This document shows, piece after piece, positions 50,365 through 59,095 of a stretch of DNA of 64,000 bases (position 1 is the stretch's first letter; each line of letters begins with the position of its first letter). The notes under the pieces were generated by a model. That model saw nothing but the letters and a program-made list of their open reading frames with translations. It made no database searches and had not been told where the DNA came from. Origin of the DNA: G963663525 sp963663525 (lineage in GTDB: Bacteria > Myxococcota_A > SURF-8 > G963663525); assembly GCA_963663525.2 (NCBI GenBank), contig CAXXHC010000003.1:558001-622000 (forward strand), in the 5' to 3' direction. Made by a program: the position numbers and the translations under genes.

Positions 50365-50814
50365 ATGAAAAACTCTGGCTTCTTGTGGCGTTCTCTTCCG
50401 ATAGGAATTCTTCTTATCATGCTGGCAGCCTGTAACGAAGATGGAGACATTGCCTACGAGGGCGACAACGACATCCCCGAAGCGGACGCCGATCTCGACA
50501 CCTCCTCGGATACCGAGCCCCCCACAGAAAACGACACCGACGGCGTAATGGAAAACGACGAGGAAGAATTGGAAATCATTTGCGAACGAGGCACCTATCG
50601 TTGCCGAACGTGGTCAGAGGTACAATTCTGTGCCGGGGATCGCTGGCGATTCGTCAAGGAATGCGCCGAATCCGAAATGGTTTGTTTCGAAGGGGATTGT
50701 GTGGAATATTTTCCCGATGGAGATGAAAGCGAAGACACGGAGTGGGATGAGGAAGCCGAGGAAGAGTGCGAACCCGATCGCGATGAAGGGGAGGAAAACG
50801 CCGAGGCAGAATAG
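50365..50814 (+). CDS. Acidic Cys-containing lipoprotein
   Basis: The 149-residue protein has a signal peptide ending in a lipobox (IMLAAC), an Asp/Glu/Thr-rich low-complexity linker (~25-68) and a compact part with six cysteines (CERGTYRCRTWSEVQFCAGD, CAESEMVCFEGDC). It ends in another acidic tail (DESEDTEWDEEAEEECEPDR). The Cys-rich core resembles the small disulfide modules found in deltaproteobacterial surface lipoproteins. Function is unknown; the acidic stretches may bind cations. Start ATG follows AAGGAAAG. Confidence 0.65.
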   Translation: MKNSGFLWRSLPIGILLIMLAACNEDGDIAYEGDNDIPEADADLDTSSDTEPPTENDTDGVMENDEEELEIICERGTYRCRTWSEVQFCAGDRWRFVKECAESEMVCFEGDCVEYFPDGDESEDTEWDEEAEEECEPDRDEGEENAEAE

Positions 50815-50877
50815 GATCTCTGGGATATATAGAAGTTGCTATTTGATTTTAGCGATAGAAAAGCCCTGGAAACAGAG

Positions 50878-50961
50878 GTGGCACGGGCGAAGCGACGTGA
50901 AACGTCCGCTTGCCCGTGTACGAACGATGCACATGGGCAACCTGCGGTTGGCCCATGCCAC
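50878..50961 (+). repeat. Dispersed repeat R8, copy 2
   Basis: GTGGCACGGGCGAAGCG at one end and GCCCATGCCAC at the other are imperfect inverted ends. The interior shares ACATGGGCAACCTGCGGTT with 44985-45071. It sits in the gap between two convergent genes. Confidence 0.55.
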
Positions 50962-50984
50962 CCATGATGAAATTCCCGTTTTCC

Positions 50985-52142
50985 CTACCGATTGGCCGTA
51001 AATCCGCAGGCGATTCCCGAAATGATGAGTTTCTGAATGTTGGAGGTGCCTTCGACCACTTGCAGGGATTTCGCGTCGCGGTAAAAACGTTCGGCGGGGT
51101 ACTCGGTGGAGTAGCCGTAAGAGCCGAAGATCTTCATGCATTCGTTGGCGGCGTGCACGGCGGCTTCGGAGGCGAAGTATTTGGCCACCGACGTTTCGTA
51201 CTGGTTGGGCAGTTTCTGGTCTTTGGACCACGCCGCCCGGTAAACCAGCAGTTGCGCGGCCTGGTGTTCGGCGACCATTTCGGCGATTTGCGCCTGCACC
51301 ATCTGGTGTTTGGAGATCGGTTTGCCGAACTGCGTGCGCTCGTTGGCGTAGTCGATGGCCAGGTCCAGGCAGCCTCCGGCGATGCCCAGCGCCCCGGCGG
51401 CGCAACCCAGGCGGGTGTTGTTCAACTGCCACATGCAGATTTTGAAGCCGTCGCCCGGTTGGCCCAGCATGGCGCTTTTGGGCAGTTTCGCGCCGTCGAA
51501 GGCGAATTCTCCCGTAGGAGCGCAATGCAGGCCGAGCTTGGTTTCGATGGCTGCGGCGATGCAGCCGTCGAGGTTCTTCGGTTCGAGGATGAAGCAGCTT
51601 ACGCCCTTGTGTCCCGCGCCCCGATCGGTTACGGCGTACAGCAGCCCGGCGTCACCGACGTGGGCGTTGGAGGTCCAGATTTTCGAGCCGTGCAGCTCCC
51701 AGTGGTCGCCCTTGTCGATGGCGTGGGTTTTCATGCTGGCGACGTCGGAACCCGAGTTCGCCTCTGTGATGGAGAAAAAGCCCATCTTCGTACCGTCGAT
51801 CCAGCCGGGAATGTAGCGCGATTTCTGCTCGTCGTTGCCGAACTTCGCCACCGTCAGCGCGGGACCGAGGTTTTGCATGTTGAACGGCAGCCGCCAGGAC
51901 GCGGACACTTTCGCGATCTGCTCGGCCATCAGCACCGATTCCAGAAAGCCCATGCCGTTGCCGCCCAACTCGTCCGGCAGCGCACAGGAGAAAAAGCCCA
52001 GCTCGCCCATTTTCGCCACGCGCTCTTGTTTGAACTCGTGCTTGCGCTCTTCCTCGGCCACCGTCGGAGCGATCTCCTGTTCGGCGAACCGTTTGGCCAT
52101 ATCCTGAACCATCTGCTGTTCTTCGGTCAGTTGGAAATGCAT
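50985..52142 (-). CDS. Acyl-CoA dehydrogenase
   Basis: The 385-residue FAD enzyme introduces a 2,3-double bond into an acyl-CoA thioester. Family segments are present in order: LTEEQQMVQDMAKRFAEQEI, ITEANSGSDVASMKT (FAD/substrate contact), IWTSNAHVGDAG, GFKICMWQLNNTRLGCAAGA, YANERTQFGKPISKHQMVQ, and the C-terminal catalytic Glu region VVEGTSNIQKLI. Chain-length specificity cannot be read. No electron-transfer flavoprotein genes are adjacent. An acyl-CoA synthetase is encoded 8 kb away but in a different transcript. Confidence 0.93.
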   Translation of the reverse strand: MHFQLTEEQQMVQDMAKRFAEQEIAPTVAEEERKHEFKQERVAKMGELGFFSCALPDELGGNGMGFLESVLMAEQIAKVSASWRLPFNMQNLGPALTVAKFGNDEQKSRYIPGWIDGTKMGFFSITEANSGSDVASMKTHAIDKGDHWELHGSKIWTSNAHVGDAGLLYAVTDRGAGHKGVSCFILEPKNLDGCIAAAIETKLGLHCAPTGEFAFDGAKLPKSAMLGQPGDGFKICMWQLNNTRLGCAAGALGIAGGCLDLAIDYANERTQFGKPISKHQMVQAQIAEMVAEHQAAQLLVYRAAWSKDQKLPNQYETSVAKYFASEAAVHAANECMKIFGSYGYSTEYPAERFYRDAKSLQVVEGTSNIQKLIISGIACGFTANR

Positions 52143-52283
52143 CGCGTCCTCGCTTGTATTCGAAACGAATCTTCATCCTTTTTCCAAAACGCCTCCGGAA
52201 TTATACCCCGGTCCAAAAGCTTGGGAAGAGAAATCCGAGCGTGCCAACCATGAAAAAAGGATTCGAAAAGGAACGAATTTTCG

Positions 52284-54131
52284 TTATTTGGTGTGTTTTT
52301 GGCGCTTTCGTGTGTTTTTTCCGGCGGCGGACAGCAACCGGGGCGCGAGGTCGCTTCGCCCCGCCTGCTTCAACGCCTCGCGCACCAAAGGCGCGTTTTG
52401 CGGAAGATGGTGCAGAATCAGCGCCTTTTGCAAGCGCTTGAATTCCGGTCGTTTTTCCACGAAGACCGCTCGCCCGGTCGCCGGATCGCGTCCGGTGGCG
52501 TACATGACCGTGGAAGCCGTGCCGGGCGTCGGGGTGAAGATCTGGCATTGCTCGGCGTGCAGGCGACGCTCGCGCAGAAACAGCGCCAGTTTCACCATGT
52601 CTTCCAGACGACAGCCGGGATGGGCGGCCATCAGGTAGGGAAGGACGAACTGCTTTTTCCCCGCGTCGCGCGAGTAAGACGAAAACCGCTTCTCGAAAGC
52701 GTCGAAGTCGTTGCCTTCCGGCTTACGCATGGTTTGGAGTACTGTGGGAACGACGTGCTCCGGCGCGACTTTCAATAAGCCGCTGGTGTGGTGCTGAGCC
52801 AGGGCGCGAATCAGCGGGGTGCAGTGCAGGGCGAGGTCCATGCGGATACCGCTGGAGACGAACAGATGTTTCACGCCGGGGCGTTGCATGGCGGCGCGCA
52901 GCAACGCTACATAGGGGCGCTGGTCCACGTCGAGGTGGCGGCAGCGTTCGGGCCAGAGGCAGGAGGGACGGCGGCAGGGTTTTTCCCGCGTGCAGCGCAG
53001 TCCGTACATGTTGGCGGTGGGGCCTCCCAGGTCGCGCAGCGTTCCCCGAAATTCCGGATGCGCCGCGATGCGGGCGACTTCTTCCAGGATGGAGCGTTCC
53101 GAACGGCTTCGAACCTGCTTCGACTGGTGCGCCCCGATGGCGCAGAACGCGCAGCCACCGAAACAGCCCCGGTGGGTCGTCACCGAAAAACGCACCTGTT
53201 CCAGCGCTGGAATGCGTGCGCCGTCGTAGCTCGGATGGGGATTGCGGGTAAAGGGAAGATCGTAGAAACCGTCCAGTTCTTCGGTACTTACGTTCATTTC
53301 TCGGGGATTCGACACCACGCGCATCCCACCGCAATCCTGCACGAGAATGCAATCCGAACGGGTTTCGAACGTGCGAAAAGCTGCGAGATGCGCCTCCGGG
53401 TCGTCACGCACGGCGTCGTCTGACGGCAACACGAGGGCGTTTTCCGGGAGTGGAAGCCGTTGGGGAACGCGGTAGCAGAGGCCCGCCACGTCGCGAATCG
53501 CATCGAGTTGTCGGGCCGGGTCGCAGGGGCTTCCCGCCGATCGTCGCTCGCGAAAATCGGTGTCGGTATCGTACAGGGTATCCAGGCGGCGGGCGATCTC
53601 CACCGCCGCCTTTTCCCCCATGCCGTGGACCAACGCATCGGCTCCGCAATCCATTAGGATTGGGCGTCTTACGGAATCGGACCAGTAATCGTAGTGGGCG
53701 AAGCGTCGCAGACTGGCTTCGATGCCTCCCGCCACGACGAACGCCGACTTTCCGTAGGTGCGTCGGATCAGGTTGCAATAGACCGTCAAAGCCCGGTCGG
53801 GGCGACCTCCAGCACGTCCGTCGGGGCTGTAGGGGTCGTCCGAACGTTTCTTTTTCAGCGCCGTATAGTTGGCGACCATCGAGTCCAGCGCGCCGGCGGT
53901 TACACCGAAAAAAAGCCGTGGTAAACCAAGTACTTGCACGGATTTCGGGTCGCGTGGATCGGGACGCGAAATCAGCCCCGTGCGGAATCCTGCGCTTTCC
54001 AGCACCCGACCGATGAGGTTGGCTGGAAAGGAGGGATGATCCACGTGGGAATCTCCCGTAACCAGCACCACGTCGAGCGTCTGCCAGCCGCGTGTTTCCA
54101 TTTCTTCGGGGGTGGAGACGAGGAAAGTCAT
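52284..54131 (-). CDS. YgiQ-family radical SAM protein
   Basis: The 615-residue YgiQ-type protein has an N-terminal cobalamin-like domain (VVLVTGDSHVDHPSFPANLI, FFGVTAGALDSMVANYTALK), the radical SAM cluster motif HRGCFGGCAFCAIG (C-x3-C-x2-C) and KVAPEHV. The C-terminal extension contains the YgiQ-specific FTPTPGTASTVMYATGRDP. The reaction is unknown for the family. Start ATG 54131 overlaps the upstream flippase stop by 4 bp; the longer frame runs into that gene and is rejected. The very C-terminus is basic (AAGKNTRKRQKHTK). Confidence 0.93.
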   Translation of the reverse strand: MTFLVSTPEEMETRGWQTLDVVLVTGDSHVDHPSFPANLIGRVLESAGFRTGLISRPDPRDPKSVQVLGLPRLFFGVTAGALDSMVANYTALKKKRSDDPYSPDGRAGGRPDRALTVYCNLIRRTYGKSAFVVAGGIEASLRRFAHYDYWSDSVRRPILMDCGADALVHGMGEKAAVEIARRLDTLYDTDTDFRERRSAGSPCDPARQLDAIRDVAGLCYRVPQRLPLPENALVLPSDDAVRDDPEAHLAAFRTFETRSDCILVQDCGGMRVVSNPREMNVSTEELDGFYDLPFTRNPHPSYDGARIPALEQVRFSVTTHRGCFGGCAFCAIGAHQSKQVRSRSERSILEEVARIAAHPEFRGTLRDLGGPTANMYGLRCTREKPCRRPSCLWPERCRHLDVDQRPYVALLRAAMQRPGVKHLFVSSGIRMDLALHCTPLIRALAQHHTSGLLKVAPEHVVPTVLQTMRKPEGNDFDAFEKRFSSYSRDAGKKQFVLPYLMAAHPGCRLEDMVKLALFLRERRLHAEQCQIFTPTPGTASTVMYATGRDPATGRAVFVEKRPEFKRLQKALILHHLPQNAPLVREALKQAGRSDLAPRLLSAAGKNTRKRQKHTK

Positions 54132-55507
54132 GGTTCGCCGGTGGTTTCGGAAGCAGGTTTTCGTGTATCGGGACGCAGACGCAACAACAACACCAATGTG
54201 ACCAGTTCGGCCCCGTTGAGCACGAGCCACATCAGCACGCCGACCGTCGCCGGGAGGGTGAACGCATCGGCCAGCCAGACTCCCATCGCAAACATCAGCG
54301 TCACCCCAGAGATGGAACTGGCCAGAGTCGAGGTGGTTCGGCCTTCACGGACCAGAAGTCCTCGAAAATACATGCGAAACGCGACGAGTAGCGGAGTAGG
54401 TACGAACCAGATGGCCAGGATGAGGCAGTGGTCCAGTACCTCGTCGGTCGCGCCGAGCAGGGTTCCGAACACGACCGACGAAAGCGGCTCGAAACTGATA
54501 GCGAGGAACACGAACGTGAAAAACAGCGCGATCAGCGCAAGAAAACGGATCACGACCGCCGTTTCTTCAGGGCTGCGGGTGCGGGCGATGGCCAAGGTTT
54601 GGCTGCTCATCAGCACCGAGGAAAGAAACCAGGTCACGCTTCGCAGCATACTGAAGGTCGCCAGCGCCGGTTCCGGGTTTTGCGTGCGGCTCAGCACGAG
54701 GTTGATGAGCAGCCCGCTGGTGGTTCCCACGAGAATGGACATGAGGAAGGGCAAGGCGAAGCGGAAGATCCGACCCAGGCTGCGCACGTGTTCGCTTTCC
54801 TCGACGTCGCGCAGGTCGCCCAGGCGGGCGCGGACGTTCAGCCCGACGAATGCGGCTTCGGCGATGATGGAAAACAGGAAGGCCGCAGCGCCCAACAGGG
54901 CACCGGGGATGTCTGCCCAGACGCCGCCGATGATCGTTACGGCCATCGTCACCAGGCGCAGGAAGGTGCCGTATCCCACCATGGAGGTGTGTCCTGTGTA
55001 GCTGAACACCCCACGGAACACGCCGCGCCAGGAAATCAGCAAAGGCAGGGGACTGAACAGGAGCAAAGCCCACCGGGCCGATTCCGCCGATTCGGGGGAA
55101 AGATTGAAAAGGTCATGAAAAACAAGGTATTGCAACGGCGAAAACACGAAAAGCAACTCGATCAGACCGAGTGTGCCGCCGGTGATCGTCGCCGCCAGCC
55201 AGACTTTTTTAAACGAGTTGCGTCCTCGGATCAACGCCACGGCGGTGGTTTCGAAACCGAAGGTCAGGGAACTGAAAAAGATCGAGATCGTGAAGGCCAC
55301 GGCAAAGGCCGCAAGCTGGCTCACGGGGTTTTCCAGGCGGCTGATGCCCGAATTGACGAAGGGCGTGGAGCCCGACATCATCAGCATTGTCAGCGCCAGG
55401 GGAAGATAGTACGACCAGGCGTCGCCCATGTTGCGCATAGGGGCCGAACGGTCGCGTTCCGCCTTTCTCGGTCGTGGCGGGATGGTTTCCAAATCTACGC
55501 TCGTCAA
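54128..55507 (-). CDS. MATE/MOP-superfamily membrane protein (ANKH-like)
   Basis: The 459-residue polytopic protein has about twelve hydrophobic helices. The opening YYLPLALTMLMMSGSTPFVN followed by LAAFAVAFTISIFFSS and the loop LIRGRNSFKKVW resemble bacterial homologues of the progressive-ankylosis (ANKH) branch of the multidrug/oligosaccharide/polysaccharide exporter superfamily. Substrate is unknown (drug, lipid-linked sugar or pyrophosphate-like anions). It is translationally coupled to the YgiQ gene, which may be coincidental. Confidence 0.7.
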   Translation of the reverse strand: MTSVDLETIPPRPRKAERDRSAPMRNMGDAWSYYLPLALTMLMMSGSTPFVNSGISRLENPVSQLAAFAVAFTISIFFSSLTFGFETTAVALIRGRNSFKKVWLAATITGGTLGLIELLFVFSPLQYLVFHDLFNLSPESAESARWALLLFSPLPLLISWRGVFRGVFSYTGHTSMVGYGTFLRLVTMAVTIIGGVWADIPGALLGAAAFLFSIIAEAAFVGLNVRARLGDLRDVEESEHVRSLGRIFRFALPFLMSILVGTTSGLLINLVLSRTQNPEPALATFSMLRSVTWFLSSVLMSSQTLAIARTRSPEETAVVIRFLALIALFFTFVFLAISFEPLSSVVFGTLLGATDEVLDHCLILAIWFVPTPLLVAFRMYFRGLLVREGRTTSTLASSISGVTLMFAMGVWLADAFTLPATVGVLMWLVLNGAELVTLVLLLRLRPDTRKPASETTGEP

Positions 55508-55583
55508 CGGATTCCTCGCTCGGAATGCTGCGAATTTCGTCTTTCGTTCCTCTCAAGACATAGCGCAAAATCCCGGTTGTCCG

Positions 55584-55617
55584 AAAAGAAAAACGGCGGT
55601 TCCATTTGGAACCGCCG
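55584..55617 (-). terminator. Rho-independent terminator of secG
   Basis: CGGCGGTTCC-ATTT-GGAACCGCCG (55594-55617) is a perfect 10-bp stem with a 4-base loop. Read on the minus strand it is followed by TTTTTCTTTT. It lies 24 bp after the secG stop. Confidence 0.9.
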
Positions 55618-55640
55618 ACGTTTTGGGTCACCAAACGGTG

Positions 55641-56066
55641 TCATTCGCTTTTTTCGACGGGATTTGCGTCGCTCGGAGCCTCCTGTGCTTCGGCAGGAGC
55701 TGCATTTTCTTCCACCGCCGGTTCGGCTGCCGGAACCGCTTCGATCGGCGCAGGGGCTTCCGCTTCGGGAGCCGCTTCCTGCATCGCGGGTTCTTCGGCG
55801 GGAACTTCCGCCGCCGGGGCGAAATCATCGACGATCGACGAGGTTTCACTCGACATGTAGGCCAGGATCATCGAAGTGAGCATGAACGTCACGGCGGCGG
55901 CCACGGTCATTTTCTGTAAGAAATTCATGCCGCTGGACGTACCGACGTTGGCCTGGCTCGACCCGCCGAAAGCCACTCCCATGCCCGATTTTCCGCTTTG
56001 CAGCAGGACGATCATAATCAGGAACAGGGCGGCGGCGATGAACAAAATGGTTATCAGAGTCTGCAT
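55641..56066 (-). CDS. secG: Preprotein translocase subunit SecG with Ala/Glu/Pro-rich tail
   Basis: The ~141-residue SecG has two membrane helices: TLITILFIAAALFLIMIVLL, then after the conserved loop QSGKSGMGVAFGG the second, MTVAAAVTFMLTSMILAYMS. The LLQ-x-GKG-like loop is family-typical. The C-terminal ~65 residues are a low-complexity Ala/Glu/Pro tail (AAPEAEAPAPIEAVPAAEPA), common in proteobacterial SecG. I chose ATG 56066, which follows CGGAGAA; the upstream part of the frame is not typical SecG. A strong terminator follows. Confidence 0.92.
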   Translation of the reverse strand: MQTLITILFIAAALFLIMIVLLQSGKSGMGVAFGGSSQANVGTSSGMNFLQKMTVAAAVTFMLTSMILAYMSSETSSIVDDFAPAAEVPAEEPAMQEAAPEAEAPAPIEAVPAAEPAVEENAAPAEAQEAPSDANPVEKSE

Positions 56067-56158
56067 GGCGTTCTCCGAAAGGCTAGAAAATCCAAAGAAT
56101 GTGCTGTGTACCCGAAAGCGGCGCAAAAGTCAACTTTTGGACAGCGATGAAAAAAGTG

Positions 56159-56387
56159 GGGCGGAAATGAAATGAGTGCGAAACATTGTAAAAGCTTATT
56201 CCAAGGAGAAAAAACGTAGGGGCGAGTGTAGTGAACAAAGTGAACGGAGCTCCCCAAAAAACCGAAAAACTCTGTCAGAACGGGGGGCTACAGTCGCTAT
56301 GCTCCTTTCACCCGCCCCTACATTCACCCTCCCTTTTTTAAGGGTTCAAACGAAAAAACAGATTTTGCACTATTTTAATTTCCGCCC
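56159..56387 (-). mobile_element. 229-bp MITE (R5), copy 2
   Basis: AAAAAGTG flanks both ends (56151-56158 and 56388-56395), an exact 8-bp target duplication. The inverted ends are GGGCGGAAATGAAATGAGTG and, on the other strand, GGGCGGAAATTAAAATAGTG. The sequence is the inverse of 19465-19693, with roughly ten differences outside the extreme ends. It separates secG from mreD and carries no gene. Confidence 0.88.
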
Positions 56388-56464
56388 AAAAAGTGTCGAG
56401 ATCAATTTCGTAAATACCCGCTTCTTGCTTTCTTTCGTGTGGCAGAAGCGAAACCGCAAATACC

Positions 56465-56986
56465 TCAGAAATCCGGTAGAAACTGGGTTTGCGCGGTGTC
56501 GGGACGCAGTTTGCGGTCCAGTTGCCTAGCCAGCGCGTAGGCAGGAACGCCTACGAAAAAAGTGGCCAGTGCTCCCAGTAAAAGTTGGGATAGATCCGGC
56601 CAGAACGTCACCAGCGAGGACGACTTGAACACGAACACGTAAAAATTCGCCAATTCGCGGCTAGGGGCGCTTATCAGCGCCGCGAGAAACGCCAGATGTA
56701 CCGGATGCTTGAGCAACAACCGCAGGGAAAGAAACGACACGAAAAGGTACAGCGTCACTGCGACCAGGAACACCAGCGGCAGACTCGCCGCGCTTTGGGC
56801 CGAAACGACGAGCGCACAGAAAAACGTGGACGCCAGGCCCAACACCGGTCGCCGCATGGTGCTGAAAAACACCACGCCCAAGGCCAGAAAGTCGGGGCGG
56901 GCGTCCCTGAGTCCCAGCAGAAACGAGGCGTTTCCTGCAAAAAAGCCCAGCAGGCCGAAGCCTAAAAGTAGAAGTATCCAGCGCAC
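56465..56986 (-). CDS. mreD: Rod shape-determining protein MreD
   Basis: The 173-residue polytopic protein has five to six helices (WILLLLGFGLLGFFAGNASF, FLVAVTLYLFVSFLSLRLLL, LLLGALATFFVGVPAYALAR). MreD sequences are weakly conserved, but size, topology and position directly after mreC (stop and start adjacent at 56986/56987) support the call. It would connect the cytoplasmic MreB filament with the elongation machinery in the membrane. Confidence 0.85.
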   Translation of the reverse strand: MRWILLLLGFGLLGFFAGNASFLLGLRDARPDFLALGVVFFSTMRRPVLGLASTFFCALVVSAQSAASLPLVFLVAVTLYLFVSFLSLRLLLKHPVHLAFLAALISAPSRELANFYVFVFKSSSLVTFWPDLSQLLLGALATFFVGVPAYALARQLDRKLRPDTAQTQFLPDF

Positions 56987-57808
56987 TTACAGACCTCCGG
57001 TGGGTTCGAGCACCAACACTTCCTCCAGACGGGTGAAATCTACGGCAGGTTCCAGCACGGCTTCGATGAAAATGCCTTCGCGCTGCTGGGAAAGCTCCGC
57101 GACGGTGCCCATCGGCAACCCGGCGGGAAAACGGCTGTCCATGCCGGACGTAACCACGAGATCGCCTTCGTGAACCCCTGTGGTGCGCAGGCTATAGACG
57201 ATCTGGCATTGCAGCTTGTCCCGGCCCGGCAATCCCTGCACCATGCCCTGGGCGCGGTTGCGCTCCACGAGAGAATCAATAGCGCTGTTGGGGTCGGTCA
57301 TCAGCAACACCTGGGCGGACGACCCGAAAAGCTTCCAGATGCGTCCCACCACGCCATGCTCGTTGACCACCACCGCCTTGCTGCTGATGCCGTCCCGACG
57401 TCCCCGGTCGATGGTGATCGAGCGGTATGCGCCGAAGAGATCGACCGCGACCACGTTCGCGCCGATGGCTTCGAGCTTGTGCGCCTCTTTGAATTGCAAA
57501 AGCCTTTTGAGGCGGATGTTCTCCTTTTCGGCGGCACGAAGACTTTGGAGTTCGAGTTCCATGCGATGTTTCGCCGCCATGGCTTCTTCGGCGCGTTGGG
57601 CGGCATCGGACAACGCAATATAGCGCTTCCAGAGATTGCCCAACCCCTCGAAAACATAGGTGGTTCCCGATTGCAGCGGAGAAAAGACAAACTGAGCCGC
57701 CGACTCGGCGGCGTTGGTTTCGTCGCCGTCTTTTCCGTGACTGACCAGCGCCAGCACGGCCAGCACGATCACGATCAACAGCAAAAAGGAGATTCGGTGC
57801 TTGAACAT
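56987..57808 (-). CDS. mreC: Rod shape-determining protein MreC
   Basis: The 273-residue protein has an N-terminal membrane helix (ISFLLLIVIVLAVLALVSHG), a coiled coil (~75-110: AEEAMAAKHRMELELQSLRA, RLKRLLQFKEAHKLEAI) and the beta-rich MreC core: ANVVAVDLFGAYRSITIDRG, GVVGRIWKLFGSSAQVLLMT and GDLVVTSGMDSRFPAGLPMG. MreC scaffolds the elongasome in the periplasm. It lies between mreB and mreD with an 8-bp gap to mreB. Confidence 0.95.
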   Translation of the reverse strand: MFKHRISFLLLIVIVLAVLALVSHGKDGDETNAAESAAQFVFSPLQSGTTYVFEGLGNLWKRYIALSDAAQRAEEAMAAKHRMELELQSLRAAEKENIRLKRLLQFKEAHKLEAIGANVVAVDLFGAYRSITIDRGRRDGISSKAVVVNEHGVVGRIWKLFGSSAQVLLMTDPNSAIDSLVERNRAQGMVQGLPGRDKLQCQIVYSLRTTGVHEGDLVVTSGMDSRFPAGLPMGTVAELSQQREGIFIEAVLEPAVDFTRLEEVLVLEPTGGL

Positions 57809-57815
57809 TCGCCGC

Positions 57816-58850
57816 TCACGTCTGGTTGGAGGCGACCTCCTTGAGCAGGTCCAGTTCGTCCAGGGCTTTTCCGCAGCCGATGGCCACGCAGCTCAGCGGA
57901 TCTTCGGCGACGATCACCGGCACGCCGGTTTCTTCCCGCAACAGCAGGTCGAGCCGCCGCAGCAGCGCGCCGCCGCCCGCCAGTACGATGCCCCGGTCCA
58001 TTACGTCCGCCGCCAGCTCCGGCGGCATTCGTTCCAAGGCCAGTCGCAGGGCCGAAACGATCGCCCGGATGGGCTCTTGCAGGGCGTCGCGGATTTCCTC
58101 GGAGTTGATTTCCACGATGCGGGGTACACGGGCCACCATGTCCTGACCCTTGACCTCCATCGTTTCGATTTCTTCACCGGGGTAAGCGTTTCCGAGGGTG
58201 ACTTTGATCATTTCGGCGGTGCGTTCGCCGATGAGTACCTGGTGCTTTTTCTTCAGGTGGGCCACGATCGCTTCGTCCATCTTGTCCCCGGCGACGCGCA
58301 CGGATTTGCCGTACACGATGCCTGCCAGCGAAATCACCGCCACTTCGGTCGTTCCACCGCCGATATCGATAATCATGTTGCCGGAAGGCTCGGTGATGGG
58401 CAACCCGGCACCGATCGCCGCTGCCATGGGTTCCTCGATCAGGTAAACTTCGCGCGCACCGGCGGAGGTGGCCGACTCGCGGACGGCTTTTTTCTCCACC
58501 TCGGTGATGCCCAGCGGCACGCCGACGATCACGCGGGGCCGGACCAGGCTGGAGTCATTGTGCACCTTGCGAATGAAGTGCTTCAGCATCGCCTCGCAGA
58601 CGTCGAAATCTGCGATCACGCCGTCTTTGAGCGGACGAATCGCCACGATGGAACCGGGCGTGCGGCCCAGCATCTCTTTCGCTTCCTTACCCACGGCGTG
58701 CACTTTGCGTCGTCCGGCGCGGTCTTTCTGCACGGCGACCACGGACGGTTCGGAAATGACGATGCCTTTATTTTTCACGTAGACCAACGTGTTGGCCGTT
58801 CCCAGGTCGATGGCCAGATCGTTGGAAAACAGGCTGTAAATCCAGTTCAT
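57816..58850 (-). CDS. mreB: Rod shape-determining protein MreB
   Basis: This bacterial actin of 344 residues has NDLAIDLGTANTLVYVKNKG (phosphate 1), EPSVVAVQKD, PLKDGVIADFDVCEAMLKHF, EPMAAAIGAGLPI and IIDIGGGTTEVAVISLAGIV (phosphate 2). The C-terminal GIVLAGGGALLRRLDLLL is the adenosine motif. It forms membrane-associated filaments directing lateral wall synthesis and implies a rod-shaped cell. First gene of the mreBCD operon. Confidence 0.97.
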   Translation of the reverse strand: MNWIYSLFSNDLAIDLGTANTLVYVKNKGIVISEPSVVAVQKDRAGRRKVHAVGKEAKEMLGRTPGSIVAIRPLKDGVIADFDVCEAMLKHFIRKVHNDSSLVRPRVIVGVPLGITEVEKKAVRESATSAGAREVYLIEEPMAAAIGAGLPITEPSGNMIIDIGGGTTEVAVISLAGIVYGKSVRVAGDKMDEAIVAHLKKKHQVLIGERTAEMIKVTLGNAYPGEEIETMEVKGQDMVARVPRIVEINSEEIRDALQEPIRAIVSALRLALERMPPELAADVMDRGIVLAGGGALLRRLDLLLREETGVPVIVAEDPLSCVAIGCGKALDELDLLKEVASNQT

Positions 58851-59095
58851 TTCGCAGCTCCCATGCCTATCACGGCACGTAAAAAAAGGAACGGCTTCGG
58901 CTCGGCGTGGAACGAAGGCCCAAGACGTGCAAGTCTTCGATATCTCAAGAGTTCACCCGACTTACATGCCGGATGCGCCTCTAAGATCGCCCACGCGAAG
59001 CGTCTCAAAATTCCTCACACTATATTTCCTATTGATACCCTTGACCACTAAAAAGATGGAAAAAGGCGAAAAAATCGGAGCGTTTCCCGACGCTT

